A DNA stretch of 64,000 nt from Rheinheimera salexigens (GTDB lineage: Bacteria; Pseudomonadota; Gammaproteobacteria; Enterobacterales; Alteromonadaceae), in assembly GCF_001752395.1 (NCBI RefSeq), contig NZ_MKEK01000001.1:185466-249465 (forward strand), written 5' to 3'. Under the pieces are notes generated by a model. It was not told the DNA's origin. It was given only the letters and a program-made list of their open reading frames with translations, and did no database searches. Made by a program: the position numbers and the translations under genes. Positions 1-9,540 of the stretch are shown here, one piece after another. Position 1 is the stretch's first letter; the number at the start of each line of letters is the position of its first letter.

Positions 1-43
1 GCCTGTTTCACCGTGTTGCTTACCACCGTGAAGCGAGGCGGCC

Positions 44-71
44 ATTTTAGAGATTTAAGCCTGTGTGTCAA
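44..71 (-). promoter_or_regulatory. rRNA-type promoter P2 (leftward)
   Basis: On the minus strand a perfect -35 TTGACA (66-71) is followed after 16 bp by TAAAAT (44-49) and a GC-rich discriminator (GGCCGCC), the layout of stringently controlled stable-RNA promoters. Downstream sequence runs out of the window at base 1. In Escherichia coli the rrnD operon lies beside yrdA, and yrdA is the next gene here, so a 16S-23S operon just left of the window is inferred; the rRNA itself is not visible. Confidence 0.7.
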
Positions 72-189
72 GCGTCTTTTTAAAAGATTTTTGACTCGCT
101 GCTTAAACCGCTGAAGAGCTGCTGTACTGAGTAACTATACTTAGTAATAAGTAGGTTACTGTAAGCGTTTCCCCGTTGGCATGGCGCGC

Positions 190-217
190 ATTATAGGGAG
201 TTTTAAACCATGCGCAA
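190..217 (-). promoter_or_regulatory. rRNA-type promoter P1 (leftward)
   Basis: On the minus strand TTGCGC (212-217), a 16 bp spacer and a perfect TATAAT (190-195) are followed by the GC-rich discriminator GCGCGCC. This resembles a strong growth-rate-regulated rRNA P1, with the second promoter about 146 bp downstream in the usual tandem P1-P2 arrangement. The AT-rich stretch beyond 225 could act as an UP element for it. The divergent yrdA promoter must lie in the same 325 bp region. Confidence 0.7.
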
Positions 218-325
218 GCGCTTATGGCAGAAATATTACGATAGTTGAATCGTTCGCATAAACTTTCTACGATCCGCGCTTTTTTACATCATTTACTGCA
301 TAATATCTCTACATTGGAGGAGATT

Positions 326-859
326 ATGACGATACGAGCCTATAAAGGTATTTTACCAACTCTTGGTAAAGCAGTTTATGTAGATGAGTCTGCAGTATTA
401 GTGGGTGATATAACATTAGCTGATGACGTTAGTATTTGGCCCTTAGTGGCTGCACGTGGCGATGTTAATATTATGCGCATTGGTGCTCGCACTAATATTC
501 AAGATGGATGTGTTTTACATTTGTCTAGACCCAGCCCAGGTAAACCTGAAGGCTCAGCACTTATTATTGGTGAAGATGTGACGGTGGGCCATAAAGTAAT
601 GTTACATGGCTGTACTTTAGGTAATCGCATTCTAATTGGTATGGGTGCTATTGTTATGGATGACGTAATAGTAGAAGACGATGTGATTATTGGCGCTGGC
701 AGCTTGGTACCGCCAGGTAAACGTTTGCAAGGTGGCTATTTGTATGTTGGCAGCCCGGCTAAACAAGCTCGGCCGTTAAATGAAGCTGAAATTGCTTTTC
801 TCAGTGAGTCGGCTGCCAATTACGTAGTATTAAAAGATGAGTACCTGGCTGAAGCTTAA
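326..859 (+). CDS. yrdA: Gamma-carbonic anhydrase-like hexapeptide-repeat protein YrdA
   Basis: A 177-residue left-handed beta-helix protein of the gamma-carbonic anhydrase family, close to the 184 residues of E. coli YrdA. Hexapeptide repeats run from about residue 15 to 150. His65, His89 and His94 are spaced like the three zinc ligands of the family. The ATG at 326 is chosen because AGGAG (317-321 region) sits just upstream; an in-frame ATG at 245 would add 27 residues unlike the family. A metal-dependent hydratase role is possible, but catalytic activity of YrdA-type members is uncertain. It is divergent from the rRNA promoters and converges on yrdB. Confidence 0.9.
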   Translation: MTIRAYKGILPTLGKAVYVDESAVLVGDITLADDVSIWPLVAARGDVNIMRIGARTNIQDGCVLHLSRPSPGKPEGSALIIGEDVTVGHKVMLHGCTLGNRILIGMGAIVMDDVIVEDDVIIGAGSLVPPGKRLQGGYLYVGSPAKQARPLNEAEIAFLSESAANYVVLKDEYLAEA

Positions 860-1092
860 AGCCAAATTTCACCTGCACTATTATAAGCGTCGTTAGCTAT
901 TGCTTGTTCGGCGCTATCTTCCCAACTAAATGCCTGCTGTAACACTTGTTGTAATGCCAACTCTGGCGCCAGCCCTTCAGCCACGGCTATAAAACAATTA
1001 ACTCTTAACCCTGATACTAAACAACTAAACATTACCGCTTGTTGTTCTGGATTGAACGTAAAATCATTATTAAAGATAAGTTGTTGATTCAT
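856..1092 (-). CDS. yrdB: DUF1488 family protein YrdB
   Basis: A 78-residue acidic protein of the DUF1488 family (E. coli YrdB, about 85 residues), function unknown. It has the family layout of a short beta-rich start, a central segment with a single Cys pair spaced over about ten residues, and a C-terminal helix. Its start overlaps the aroE stop by four bases, so it is translationally coupled to aroE and the two form one minus-strand unit. The same aroE-yrdB pairing is seen in enterobacteria. Its last four bases overlap the convergent yrdA stop. Confidence 0.85.
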   Translation of the reverse strand: MNQQLIFNNDFTFNPEQQAVMFSCLVSGLRVNCFIAVAEGLAPELALQQVLQQAFSWEDSAEQAIANDAYNSAGEIWL

Positions 1093-1928
1093 CGTGCCAG
1101 CTGCTCCGATAACATGCTTAATACCGGCTCGACTTCCGGCCTTTTACCACGCCAAATATAGAACGATTCTGCAGCCTGCGCGACTAACATACCCAAGCCA
1201 TCAGCTTGTAGGGGCACGCCACTTTGCTTAGCCCAACGTAAAAATGTTGTAGGTTCGGCACCATAAAGCATGTCATAGGCTAATAAACAGTGCTGTAAAT
1301 GTTTCTCTGCAATTAATGGCCGTTCGCCCATTAAACCTGATGAAGTCGCATTAATCACAATGTTATAAGCAAGATCTGGGATCTGTGCTAAGTCTGCAGC
1401 TTGTACTTGCTGCTTAACCTCTTTATTGACAGTCTGATTAATCATATCCGCTATAGCCTGAGCTTTACTCAGTGTGCGATTAGCAATAACAATGTTTGCT
1501 ACTCCCGCCTGTAATAGAGGAGCTATCACACCTCTAGTTGCACCACCCGCGCCAAGAATTAATACGGTACTTGCTGCTAGCTTTTGCTGTAACCGCCGTA
1601 AATCCATGACTAAACCGATACCGTCAGTATTATCGCCACATAGCTTGCCATACTTATCTATATATAGTGTATTGACGGCTTGTGCTTGTTTAGCCTGATC
1701 AGACAACTGCTCGGCTAACTGATAGGCCTGTTGTTTAAATGGTACAGTAATGTTAGCTCCTTTCCCCCCCGCGGCAACAAATTCGCGCCAGCTGTCGGCA
1801 AAGTTATCAACCGGTGCTAGAATAGCCTCGTATTGCAGCTGCTCACCTAATGCTTGAGCAAACTGTGTATGGATAAATGGCGACTTTGAGTGGCCTATCG
1901 GATTACCGAAAACTGCATAACGGTCCAA
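1089..1928 (-). CDS. aroE: Shikimate dehydrogenase (NADP+)
   Basis: AroE reduces 3-dehydroshikimate to shikimate with NADPH in aromatic amino acid synthesis. The 279 residues show the substrate-binding SKSP (residues 14-17), catalytic Lys65 and Asp102 (in GDNTDG), and the nucleotide-binding GAGGATR at about 126-132. The start is a TTG (1926-1928): the protein begins MDRYAVFGNPIGHSKSP, exactly where family members begin, and no in-frame ATG is nearby. Only five bases separate it from the divergent truncated-haemoglobin gene, so each promoter must lie inside the other gene. It is followed by yrdB with a four-base overlap. Confidence 0.96.
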   Translation of the reverse strand: MDRYAVFGNPIGHSKSPFIHTQFAQALGEQLQYEAILAPVDNFADSWREFVAAGGKGANITVPFKQQAYQLAEQLSDQAKQAQAVNTLYIDKYGKLCGDNTDGIGLVMDLRRLQQKLAASTVLILGAGGATRGVIAPLLQAGVANIVIANRTLSKAQAIADMINQTVNKEVKQQVQAADLAQIPDLAYNIVINATSSGLMGERPLIAEKHLQHCLLAYDMLYGAEPTTFLRWAKQSGVPLQADGLGMLVAQAAESFYIWRGKRPEVEPVLSMLSEQLAR

Positions 1929-1933
1929 ATTAG

Positions 1934-2380
1934 ATGCCTATTAAGAAATTAATGAATAAGATTTTGAATAAAGTTAACACAAAAACTCCAGCCCATCCTA
2001 CGCCAGAACAAACACCATACGCAATTATCGGTGGTGAACAGCAAGTTCGGCTGCTAGCTAATCGTTTTTACGACATTATGTCTACTGCACCTGAAGCAGC
2101 AGAGCTGTATGCTATCCACCCCTTACCTTTAGATACTATTCGGCAAAAATTTTATGAGTTTTTATCCGGTTGGTTAGGCGGGCCAGCGCTATTCGAGCAA
2201 AATTATGGCCACCCTCGGCTGCGCGCTCGGCATTTACCTTTTCAAGTCAATGAGCAGTTACGCGATCAATGGATGTTTTGTATGGATCAAGCATTAAACG
2301 AAGTGGTTGAACACAAACTGCTGCGCCAAGGCTTAAGCCAGTCTTTTGGTCAACTGGCTAGCCATATGATTAATTGTTAA
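1934..2380 (+). CDS. glbO: Group II truncated haemoglobin
   Basis: A 148-residue 2-on-2 globin of the TrHb2 (GlbO) group. The family signature [12 protein letters not shown] lies at 92-103 and includes the probable proximal haem ligand His100; Trp113 is in the G8 position typical of group II and Tyr46 (RFYDIM) fits the B10 position. Such globins bind O2 or NO in oxygen handling or NO detoxification; the substrate here is not known. The N-terminal 28 residues are extra and basic, so a later start (ATG at 1952) is possible. It overlaps the 3' end of the haem-synthesis gene hemF by 11 bp. Confidence 0.9.
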   Translation: MPIKKLMNKILNKVNTKTPAHPTPEQTPYAIIGGEQQVRLLANRFYDIMSTAPEAAELYAIHPLPLDTIRQKFYEFLSGWLGGPALFEQNYGHPRLRARHLPFQVNEQLRDQWMFCMDQALNEVVEHKLLRQGLSQSFGQLASHMINC

Positions 2381-3302
2381 GTTTTAGCCAATCTTGCGGC
2401 TGTAAATAGCGTTGATATAACAAAGCTTCAGCGCTTTCAGGCTCTGGTGTGTAAGCATATTCCCAGCGCACTAAAGGTGGCAGTGACATTAATATAGACT
2501 CTGTGCGGCCGCCACTTTGTAAGCCAAACAAGGTGCCTCGGTCATACACTAAGTTAAATTCAACATATCGACCACGACGATACAGCTGAAACTGACGTTC
2601 ATTTTCACCGTAAGCGATATCTTTACGCTTACTAACTATTGGTAAATATGCGGGTAAAAACGCTTCACCGACTGACTGCATTAGGCCAAAGCTTTGCTCA
2701 AAACCAAGTTGATTTAAATCATCAAAAAATAAGCCGCCAACACCACGGGTTTCATCACGATGTTTTAAATAGAAGTATTCATCACACCATTTTTTATAAT
2801 CCGGATAAAAATTTGCACCAAAAGGATCAACGGCACTCTTAGCCACTTGGTGCCAATGCACCACATCTTGTTCAAACGGATAAAAAGGGGTTAAATCAAA
2901 GCCACCACCAAACCACCAAATCGGTGCTATACCCGGTTTTTCGGCAATAAAAAACCGTACGTTAGCATGGGTAGTGGGAATATAAGGATTGTTGGGATGG
3001 ATAACTAGCGATACACCGCAGGCATGAAAGCTACAGCCAGCAAGTTCAGGTCGATGCGCGGTTGCCGAAGGTGGCATATTAGCGCCATAAACATGCGAGT
3101 AATTTACGCCAGCTTGTTCAAACACTGTGCCACCGGTTAATACTCTGCTTTTACCACCACCACCACCTGGGCGCTGCCAGGCATCTTCAACAAACTTTGC
3201 ACTGCCATCTGCCTGCTCTAATGCTTGGCAAATACTATCTTGTAGTTGTAACAAAAATTGTTGTACCACACCTAAATGGCTGTGAGGTTGGCTAGTTGTC
3301 AT
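2370..3302 (-). CDS. hemF: Oxygen-dependent coproporphyrinogen III oxidase
   Basis: HemF carries out the O2-dependent oxidative decarboxylation of coproporphyrinogen III to protoporphyrinogen IX in the cytosol. The 310-residue protein has all family blocks in order: [10 protein letters not shown] near 45-54, [36 protein letters not shown] and [16 protein letters not shown]. Length matches E. coli HemF (299). It lies one base downstream of tsaC on the same strand (3302/3304), so both are probably cotranscribed. Its 3' end overlaps the truncated haemoglobin gene. Confidence 0.97.
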   Translation of the reverse strand: MTTSQPHSHLGVVQQFLLQLQDSICQALEQADGSAKFVEDAWQRPGGGGGKSRVLTGGTVFEQAGVNYSHVYGANMPPSATAHRPELAGCSFHACGVSLVIHPNNPYIPTTHANVRFFIAEKPGIAPIWWFGGGFDLTPFYPFEQDVVHWHQVAKSAVDPFGANFYPDYKKWCDEYFYLKHRDETRGVGGLFFDDLNQLGFEQSFGLMQSVGEAFLPAYLPIVSKRKDIAYGENERQFQLYRRGRYVEFNLVYDRGTLFGLQSGGRTESILMSLPPLVRWEYAYTPEPESAEALLYQRYLQPQDWLKLNN

Positions 3303-3303
3303 A

Positions 3304-3858
3304 TTAACTCCTTACGATATCGCCAGTAAGTGCATTGCGAATTTGGCTGGGTTGCCCTGCACCACCTAAATTACCTGGCATAATAGCAGAAACTCGATCA
3401 GACATTTGCTGATATAACACTGTGGCCTCGGTTATTGCCGGCTGGCCAGATAAATTTGCGCTAGTTGACACTATCGGTTTACCAAATGCTAAGCAGATTT
3501 GTTGCACTACCGGGTGTGCGCTGACCCTTACCGCAATACTGCTAAATTGACCCGTAATCCATTTCGGCGCAGTATTACTTGCTGGTAATACCCAACTGAT
3601 ATGGCCTGGCCAACTGGCTAATATTTGCTGACGCATAGAAGTTGAAATAGCACTGTCATCAATATATGGCAGCAATTGACTATAATTAGCCGCTATTAAT
3701 ATCAAGCCTTTCTCTACCGGCCTTTGCTTTATGGTTAGCAATGCATGCACGGCGATTTCACTATCAGGATCACAGCCTAAACCATAGACAGCTTCTGTTG
3801 GATAAGCGATAACACCCTGCTGTTGCAGCGCCTGTAATACTTGGGTTAAATTTGACAT
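3304..3858 (-). CDS. tsaC: L-threonylcarbamoyladenylate synthase
   Basis: TsaC (YrdC/RimN) makes threonylcarbamoyl-AMP from threonine, bicarbonate and ATP for the t6A37 modification of ANN-decoding tRNAs. The 184-residue single YrdC domain shows the N-terminal [14 protein letters not shown] (about 18-31), the KQRP basic motif and STSANLSG near 131-138. It lacks the extra Sua5 domain. It leads a minus-strand tsaC-hemF unit and is divergent from purE across a 118 bp gap. Confidence 0.95.
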   Translation of the reverse strand: MSNLTQVLQALQQQGVIAYPTEAVYGLGCDPDSEIAVHALLTIKQRPVEKGLILIAANYSQLLPYIDDSAISTSMRQQILASWPGHISWVLPASNTAPKWITGQFSSIAVRVSAHPVVQQICLAFGKPIVSTSANLSGQPAITEATVLYQQMSDRVSAIMPGNLGGAGQPSQIRNALTGDIVRS

Positions 3859-3926
3859 AGTGTCAATTTACCTTATCAATTAGTGCAAATAGCACAGTTA
3901 AAATGTTCTTCATTCACGCAAGCGGT

Positions 3927-3932
3927 TATAAT
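3927..3932 (+). promoter_or_regulatory. Candidate -10 element of purEK
   Basis: A perfect TATAAT lies 44 bp upstream of the purE ATG, in the tsaC-purE gap. No good -35 hexamer is visible 16-18 bp upstream. ACGCAAGC (3916-3923) just upstream resembles the left half of a PurR operator, but the right half does not match, so purine repression is only suggested. Confidence 0.4.
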
Positions 3933-3976
3933 AACGCCTTCACGCTTTCAGTTCATCACCAAAAAAGGAAACAACA

Positions 3977-4468
3977 ATGCAAGTTGGAATCATAATGGGC
4001 TCGACTTCCGATTGGCCAACCATGAAAAATGCCGCTGATATGCTGGATAGCTTTGGTATTGCCTATGAAACCAAAGTTGTTTCTGCCCACCGTACACCAC
4101 AGCTTTTAGCAGACTATGCTAATTCAGCTGCTGAGCGTGGCTTAAAAGTGATTATTGCTGGTGCTGGCGGTGCTGCCCATTTACCGGGTATGGCCGCTGC
4201 CTTTACTAGCTTACCGGTTCTCGGTGTTCCGGTGCAGTCTAAAGCGCTAAAAGGTATCGATTCGTTATTATCAATCGTGCAAATGCCAAAAGGTGTAGCC
4301 GTTGGTACCTTAGCTATTGGTGATGCCGGTGCGGCTAACGCCGGTTTATTAGCGGCGCAAATTTTAGCCACTCATAACCCTGAATTAATGTTAAAAATAG
4401 ATGCCTTTCGTGCCGCCCAAACTGAAACAGTATTAAGCCAACCCGATCCATCAAAGGTAGCATTATGA
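3977..4468 (+). CDS. purE: N5-carboxyaminoimidazole ribonucleotide mutase
   Basis: PurE converts N5-CAIR to CAIR in de novo purine synthesis. The 163-residue class I enzyme shows the phosphate-binding GSTSDWPTM (residues 8-16), SAHRTP (about 36-41) with the catalytic His, and [13 protein letters not shown] strong AAAGGA precedes the ATG by eight bases. It overlaps purK by four bases (ATGA), so the two steps of bacterial AIR carboxylation are translationally coupled. Confidence 0.97.
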   Translation: MQVGIIMGSTSDWPTMKNAADMLDSFGIAYETKVVSAHRTPQLLADYANSAAERGLKVIIAGAGGAAHLPGMAAAFTSLPVLGVPVQSKALKGIDSLLSIVQMPKGVAVGTLAIGDAGAANAGLLAAQILATHNPELMLKIDAFRAAQTETVLSQPDPSKVAL

Positions 4469-5595
4469 AGATTTTAGTCTTAGGCGCTGGCCAACTGGCC
4501 AGAATGATGGCTTTAGCCGGTACGCCATTAAACTTACAAATCAGTGCTTATGATGTTAATACTGACACAGTGGTTGATGCGATTAGTCAGCAAAAAGTGG
4601 CACATGGTTTAACGGCGGCGATAGCCAATGCGGATGTGATAACGGCAGAGTTTGAACATATTCCTCTGCCTATTCTTGACCAATGCCAACAAAGCGGTAA
4701 ATTTTTACCTGGCGCTGCAGCCATTAAAGCCGGTGGCGATCGCCGAATTGAAAAGCAGTTGCTAGATGCTGCCAATGTTCAGTCTGCCGCTTATGCCATT
4801 GTTAATACTGAAACCGAGTTTCAACAAGCAATTGCAGAGTTGGGCTTACCTTTAGTGTTTAAAAGTGCGCTTGCCGGTTATGACGGCAAAGGGCAATGGC
4901 GTTTAAAAACAGCAGACCAAGCCGCTGCGCTGTGGCAAGACATAGCTGACTTTTTAGCGGCTGATACTAAACAAGCCATTGTTGCTGAAAAATTTATTCC
5001 TTTTCAGCGTGAAGTGTCATTAATTGGTGCTCGGGATGCTAAAGGGAATATAAGCGTATACCCGCTGACTGAAAATCATCATGTTAATGGCGTGCTCAGT
5101 ACTTCGGTAATCGCCCAAGCCAGTGTTGAGTTGCAACTACAAGCTGAACAAATTTTTACCAAACTCGCTAACAGCCTAGAGTATGTTGGTGTTTTAGCTA
5201 TAGAGTTTTTTGATCTTAAGCAGCAGTTATTGGTTAATGAAATTGCCCCGCGAGTGCATAACTCTGGTCATTGGACACAACAAGGTGCAGAAGTGTGTCA
5301 ATTTCAACTGCATTTACGCGCAATATGTGGTTTACCCCTCGGCAGCACGCATGAAATTAGACCGACATTAATGGTGAATATTCTGGGTGAAGACACAGTA
5401 CCGACAGAGGTTTTAGCTATTGCTGGCTTGCAATTGCATTGGTACGGAAAAACCAAGCGTCCAGGTAGAAAGATGGGCCATATTAATTTATCAGCAGCAA
5501 ATAATACGGAGTTAAAGCAACAATTTAACCAGTTAATTAGCTTGCTATCGCCAACTGCATTTCCGCAGTTAGACGTTATGCTAAAGCAGTTATAA
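4465..5595 (+). CDS. purK: 5-(carboxyamino)imidazole ribonucleotide synthase
   Basis: PurK uses ATP and bicarbonate to convert AIR to N5-CAIR, the substrate of PurE. This ATP-grasp enzyme (376 residues; E. coli 355) opens with the Rossmann-like [13 protein letters not shown] (7-19), carries EFEHIP, the ATP-grasp lid with GYDGKGQWR near 138-146 and the metal-binding end [14 protein letters not shown]. It is the second gene of the purEK operon and is followed by a terminator hairpin. Confidence 0.97.
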   Translation: MKILVLGAGQLARMMALAGTPLNLQISAYDVNTDTVVDAISQQKVAHGLTAAIANADVITAEFEHIPLPILDQCQQSGKFLPGAAAIKAGGDRRIEKQLLDAANVQSAAYAIVNTETEFQQAIAELGLPLVFKSALAGYDGKGQWRLKTADQAAALWQDIADFLAADTKQAIVAEKFIPFQREVSLIGARDAKGNISVYPLTENHHVNGVLSTSVIAQASVELQLQAEQIFTKLANSLEYVGVLAIEFFDLKQQLLVNEIAPRVHNSGHWTQQGAEVCQFQLHLRAICGLPLGSTHEIRPTLMVNILGEDTVPTEVLAIAGLQLHWYGKTKRPGRKMGHINLSAANNTELKQQFNQLISLLSPTAFPQLDVMLKQL

Positions 5596-5612
5596 GTTTA
5601 ATTAAGTTATTG

Positions 5613-5640
5613 CCGGCAGCTTAGTCTGCCGGTTGTTTTA
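5613..5640 (+). terminator. purEK terminator
   Basis: The hairpin arms CCGGCAG (5613-5619) and CTGCCGG (5626-5632) enclose a 6 nt loop and are followed by a T-rich run. It overlaps the last codons of the convergent zinc-ribbon gene. Confidence 0.7.
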
Positions 5641-6163
5641 GCGCACAGCCTTTATCAGCACAATAATATTCCGCTTTACGTTCTACCAGTAATTCGAAAC
5701 CACACTGCACACATTGCCCCGCTATCGGTTTGTCATTAATTAAAAACTTACACTGTGGGTAGCTATCACAGCCATAAAAGGCTTTGCCGAACTTACTTAA
5801 TCGCTCGGTTATTTCGCCTTTATGGCATTTAGGGCAACTTAATTGCTGCTCAGTAATATCAGACGTTGCCTGTTGCGGCACAATAAACTGACAATCGGGA
5901 TAATTACTGCAACCAATAAACATACCATATCGACCATTCTTTACCGCTAAGGGCGCAGCGCACTCTGGGCAAGGTTCAGTTTCTAACAGTTTAACAATGG
6001 TGGTTTCATGTTGGTGTAGCGGTTTAATATAGTCACAGCCCGGATAACTACTACAGCCTAAAAAAGCGCCACTTTTGCTGCTACGGATAACTAAAGGTTG
6101 CTGACACTGTGGGCAAAGTTGTTTGCGCTCGGTTTGGCTAAATAAGGTCGTCTTATCGGTCAT
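5621..6163 (-). CDS. yrdD: Topoisomerase I-type zinc-ribbon protein (YrdD-like)
   Basis: A 180-residue protein made almost wholly of four tandem C4 zinc ribbons like the C-terminal repeats of DNA topoisomerase I, without any topoisomerase domain. Each of the first three has CPxC followed by C-SxYPxC (Cys at about 17/20/36/42, 60/63, 110/113); the fourth is CVQCG with CADKGC at the end. Such stand-alone proteins (E. coli YrdD) may bind single-stranded DNA, but the role is unknown. It sits downstream of smg with a 15 bp gap, in the conserved dprA-smg-yrdD run. Confidence 0.85.
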   Translation of the reverse strand: MTDKTTLFSQTERKQLCPQCQQPLVIRSSKSGAFLGCSSYPGCDYIKPLHQHETTIVKLLETEPCPECAAPLAVKNGRYGMFIGCSNYPDCQFIVPQQATSDITEQQLSCPKCHKGEITERLSKFGKAFYGCDSYPQCKFLINDKPIAGQCVQCGFELLVERKAEYYCADKGCALKQPAD

Positions 6164-6178
6164 GACTGGCTAGGCCGT

Positions 6179-6652
6179 TTAATGCAACAGCCCTTCTGGT
6201 TGTTCAAAAATAAGATCCTCCATTTGGGCATAAGCCGACTCGTGGCCCGGTACATTAAATAACACCATCAACACTACCCATTTTAAGTCTTCAAGGCATA
6301 TGCTATTGCTATCTAAATCCATCACCCGATCAATCACCATCTCTCGAGTCTCTGCACTTAACACATTTATTTGCTCTAAAAACAGTAAAAAGCCTTGGCC
6401 TTGAACATCTATTTTCTGTAGTTCTTGCTGACTAAAAATACGAGTAGAACTTGCTACCGTGTGGGATAAATACGGTTTTACATCGCTTTGTTGTAATACA
6501 GACAGATGATCAAGCCATTTTAGCGCTTTAAAAATATCATCATCATGAAAGCCTGCGCGGCTTAATTCTTTAGTTAAGTCGGCATGGTTTACGTAAATAT
6601 CAGATTCATTATGAATATAATTTTCGAACAGATAAACGAGGATATCAAACAT
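6179..6652 (-). CDS. smg: Smg family protein (DUF494)
   Basis: A 157-residue acidic helical protein matching the Smg/DUF494 family in length (E. coli 157), start ([14 protein letters not shown]) and end. It has no recognised catalytic motif and no established molecular role. It is always next to dprA; here only two bases separate the dprA stop from its start, so they are cotranscribed. Confidence 0.93.
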   Translation of the reverse strand: MFDILVYLFENYIHNESDIYVNHADLTKELSRAGFHDDDIFKALKWLDHLSVLQQSDVKPYLSHTVASSTRIFSQQELQKIDVQGQGFLLFLEQINVLSAETREMVIDRVMDLDSNSICLEDLKWVVLMVLFNVPGHESAYAQMEDLIFEQPEGLLH

Positions 6653-6654
6653 AC

Positions 6655-7746
6655 TTAGGCACTCCTCACTCTGATAAAGCCACCCGGAACGGTGGCAACT
6701 TCACCTGCAAGTTCAAGCTCTAATAAAGCAATGCTTGCTTCAGTAATCGCCAGGCCTGAACGTTCGGCAATGATATCTATTGTAGTAACATCATCTCCTA
6801 CGTTAGCCAACAACTGCGCTGCAAACAAGTCTATATTACGATTTTTTGCTACTGTTGGTTCAGTTTTTGCGCAACTGTTAGTTAAAAAGCTTCTTTCTTC
6901 TAAAATATCGGCAACACAAGTGACAAGTTTAGCGCCTTGCTGGATTAATAAATGACAGCCGGCACTTTGCGGATTATATATATTGCCAGGAACCGCAAAT
7001 ACATCTCGACTATATTCAGCTGATAAATTAGCGCTGATTAATGAGCCACTTTTAATTGCTGCTTCAACTACTATAGTACCAATACTCAATCCCACCACAA
7101 TACGATTACGTTGTGGAAAATACTTAGCTTGCGGTTCGACCGATGGAAAGTATTCAGTCACTAGCGCACCTTGTTCTGCAATTGCCGCAGCCAGGGCCTT
7201 GTTGGATGCTGGATATACCTGCTCTAAACCATGGCCTAATACCGCTATGGTGATGCCTGCTGCTTGCAAAGCCCCTTTATGGCTTTCGCTATCAATGCCT
7301 CGTGCCATGCCACTAGTAATAATATAACCTTGTTGGCTTAACTCAGCAGCAAAAGCTTGGGCGATTTTACGCCCGGTCGGTGTCGGCTGACGACTACCCA
7401 CCATTGCCAATTGCTGCTGGGCTAATACCGCAGGGTTACCTTTGACAAATAATAGCAACGGCGGCTGTTTGGTTTGTTTTAGTAGGGCCGGATAAGCTGG
7501 GTCAAAATAAGTAATAATATGATGGTTTTCAGCTTGTTCTAGCCAACGTAAAGCCGAATCGATTTTACTATCAGTTTCATAAGCTAATAACTGAGCTTGG
7601 CGTGAGGTAAAGCCAATGTTTTGTAACGCACTTACTGGTAAAGCAACTAATTCAGCTGCCGTTATATGCTCGCTTAGACGTTGGAACTTCAGGCCATCTA
7701 GGCCATGCACTGTGGCTAAAGCGAGCCAGTTGCGAAGATCTTGCAT
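6655..7746 (-). CDS. dprA: DNA-processing protein DprA
   Basis: DprA loads RecA onto incoming single-stranded DNA in natural transformation. The 363 residues show an N-terminal helix-hairpin-helix-like part (1-75), a Rossmann domain with [11 protein letters not shown] (about 116-126), [36 protein letters not shown] and [13 protein letters not shown], and a C-terminal winged-helix from about 300. All core blocks are intact. It lies upstream of smg and downstream of a damaged LysM gene (34 bp gap). No other competence genes are present in the window. Confidence 0.95.
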   Translation of the reverse strand: MQDLRNWLALATVHGLDGLKFQRLSEHITAAELVALPVSALQNIGFTSRQAQLLAYETDSKIDSALRWLEQAENHHIITYFDPAYPALLKQTKQPPLLLFVKGNPAVLAQQQLAMVGSRQPTPTGRKIAQAFAAELSQQGYIITSGMARGIDSESHKGALQAAGITIAVLGHGLEQVYPASNKALAAAIAEQGALVTEYFPSVEPQAKYFPQRNRIVVGLSIGTIVVEAAIKSGSLISANLSAEYSRDVFAVPGNIYNPQSAGCHLLIQQGAKLVTCVADILEERSFLTNSCAKTEPTVAKNRNIDLFAAQLLANVGDDVTTIDIIAERSGLAITEASIALLELELAGEVATVPGGFIRVRSA

Positions 7747-7780
7747 AGCAAACTGGCTCCATCATTTTTTATTGTGTCGC

Positions 7781-8889
7781 TTATAAATTTGCGATTAAAT
7801 CACCTACTCGTACTGGTCGCTGATTTCGAGTTACAATTGCAAAGCTGGTACGCTCAGACACTTTAAATACCATTAACTCGCCCACTTTTTCTCGTGGTAA
7901 CTGAATGCTATTTTCACCGAAGTGACGTAACGCTTTTTGTAATTTATTGCCATCTTCCACATACACAGGGCCATCTTTGGCATCAATCACTAGTGGAGAG
8001 TTGCGATAAATACCTAACATATGGCCAGGTGCTAAATCTTGTAACGCGCCGCGGTTTAGTACCACGATATCCCACTTAGAAAACTCGCGTAAGTCTGAAG
8101 TAGTATCAATAATTAAACCATCAATATCAAAGCTCGGTTTGGTCATAGTAAAAAAGGCGGGTAATGATTGACCTTCAAGCGCAGGCATCACTTTATCGCC
8201 TTGCTTAATTTCGCGTTTAACACTTAATACATTTAACGAAGCGGCTTCAGTTGGTGTATCTTCAGTGGCAGCACGACCGGTACGAAATGCCCGAGCGGTA
8301 GCGACTAGCTTAGTTTCATACCCTAAAATGGTGTCTGTTTCTGGATCAACATAAGCTTTACCTTTACGGTACACGCCGTAAGAGGCACCTGCATCAAGTA
8401 CGCCTTTAACATAGATAATATGATTATTGACTGAGTTTTTACGTTAGCGTTTGAACCTAATATATAAGGAAGCGCGTCAATTCTCTCTTCAGATAATGCT
8501 TGTTCAAAGGTTAAATAAGGTCGGATCATACTTAGCGGTAAGGTACTAATAGCGCTATCACCCTTGAGGGTTTTACGGCTGGTGGGCGATAATCGTTTAA
8601 CATTTTCATTGACGATTAAGCGCGGACGGCCTTGAGCGTCATAGGTTAGGGTTAACGTATCACCAGGATAAATAAGATGCGGGTTATCAATTTGTGGGTT
8701 CATTTGCCACAATTGCGGCCATAACCAAGGTTCGTTTAAATATAATGCTGAGATGTCCCACAAGGTATCGCCTTTTTTCACCACGTAGTTCTGTGGTGCA
8801 TCATCACGTATTTTTAATACATCAGCTTGGGCTACAAAACAGCCACTAATTAGTATAAAAGTAAAAATTATTGCAATTTTTTTCAGCAT
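7781..8889 (-). pseudogene. LysM-domain exported protein, split by a frameshift
   Basis: The first reading frame (8889 to about 8437) encodes a signal peptide or lipoprotein leader (GCFVAQA), then one LysM domain (VVKKGDTLWDISALYL, about 36-51, to PGDTLTL). It matches a known family of LysM proteins of about 370 residues encoded next to dprA. At the A5 run (8436-8440 on the minus strand) the frame is lost; the rest of the protein continues in the next frame to 7781. One extra A would restore a continuous 369-residue protein. So it is either a real 1-base deletion, an assembly error, or (less likely) a -1 slip on the AAA codon. Confidence 0.8.
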
Positions 8890-9012
8890 GCCTGCATCCT
8901 TGAGCTCATTTTAGTTGTAATTATTGCACACTAAGCTGTTAATACAGCGGATTAATGGCTAAAATTAAAACATATCACAACCGTTGAAACAAAGCATATT
9001 TTTGTAGGTGCC

Positions 9013-9528
9013 ATGGCAGTTTTAAATGTTTTACATTATCCAGACGAACGGCTGCGTACTATCGCTAAGCCTGTAACCGAAATCACTAGTGAAATCAAAC
9101 AGCTAGTGCAAGATATGATCGATACTATGTATGATGAGAATGGTATCGGTTTAGCCGCAACTCAGGTCGATGCGCATCTGCGCATTGTCGTTATTGATAT
9201 TTCTGAAGACAGAGATACCGCTATGGTTTTTATTAATCCAGAACTTAGCGCGTTAAATGGCGAAACTAGCTACGAAGAAGGCTGTTTATCTGTCCCGCAG
9301 AATTACGCTCTGGTTGACCGTGCCGAAACAGTTACCGTTAAGGCCCAAGGCTTGGATGGTAATTGGTTTACTATTGATGCCGATGGCTTACTGGCTATTT
9401 GTTTGCAGCATGAGCTGGATCATTTAGTGGGTAAGTTGTTTATTGATTATTTATCGCCATTAAAACGCGACCGCATTCGAAAAAAATTAGAAAAAGAAGC
9501 CAAAATGGCGCAGCGCCACGCGCTGTAA
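9013..9528 (+). CDS. def: Peptide deformylase
   Basis: Def removes the formyl group from the N-terminal methionine of new proteins. The 171-residue metalloenzyme has the three family motifs GIGLAATQV (45-53), EEGCLSVP (about 90-97, with the metal-binding Cys) and [12 protein letters not shown], which contains the HEXXH pair of His ligands. It is the first gene of def-fmt-rsmB-trkA, divergent from the LysM gene across 123 bp that must carry both promoters. Confidence 0.97.
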   Translation: MAVLNVLHYPDERLRTIAKPVTEITSEIKQLVQDMIDTMYDENGIGLAATQVDAHLRIVVIDISEDRDTAMVFINPELSALNGETSYEEGCLSVPQNYALVDRAETVTVKAQGLDGNWFTIDADGLLAICLQHELDHLVGKLFIDYLSPLKRDRIRKKLEKEAKMAQRHAL

Positions 9529-9540
9529 TCAGGAAATACT

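Noticed and set aside
3911..3932. PurR box before purE
   Set aside because: Left half ACGCAAGC fits but the right half is unlike the consensus; left as a suggestion only.
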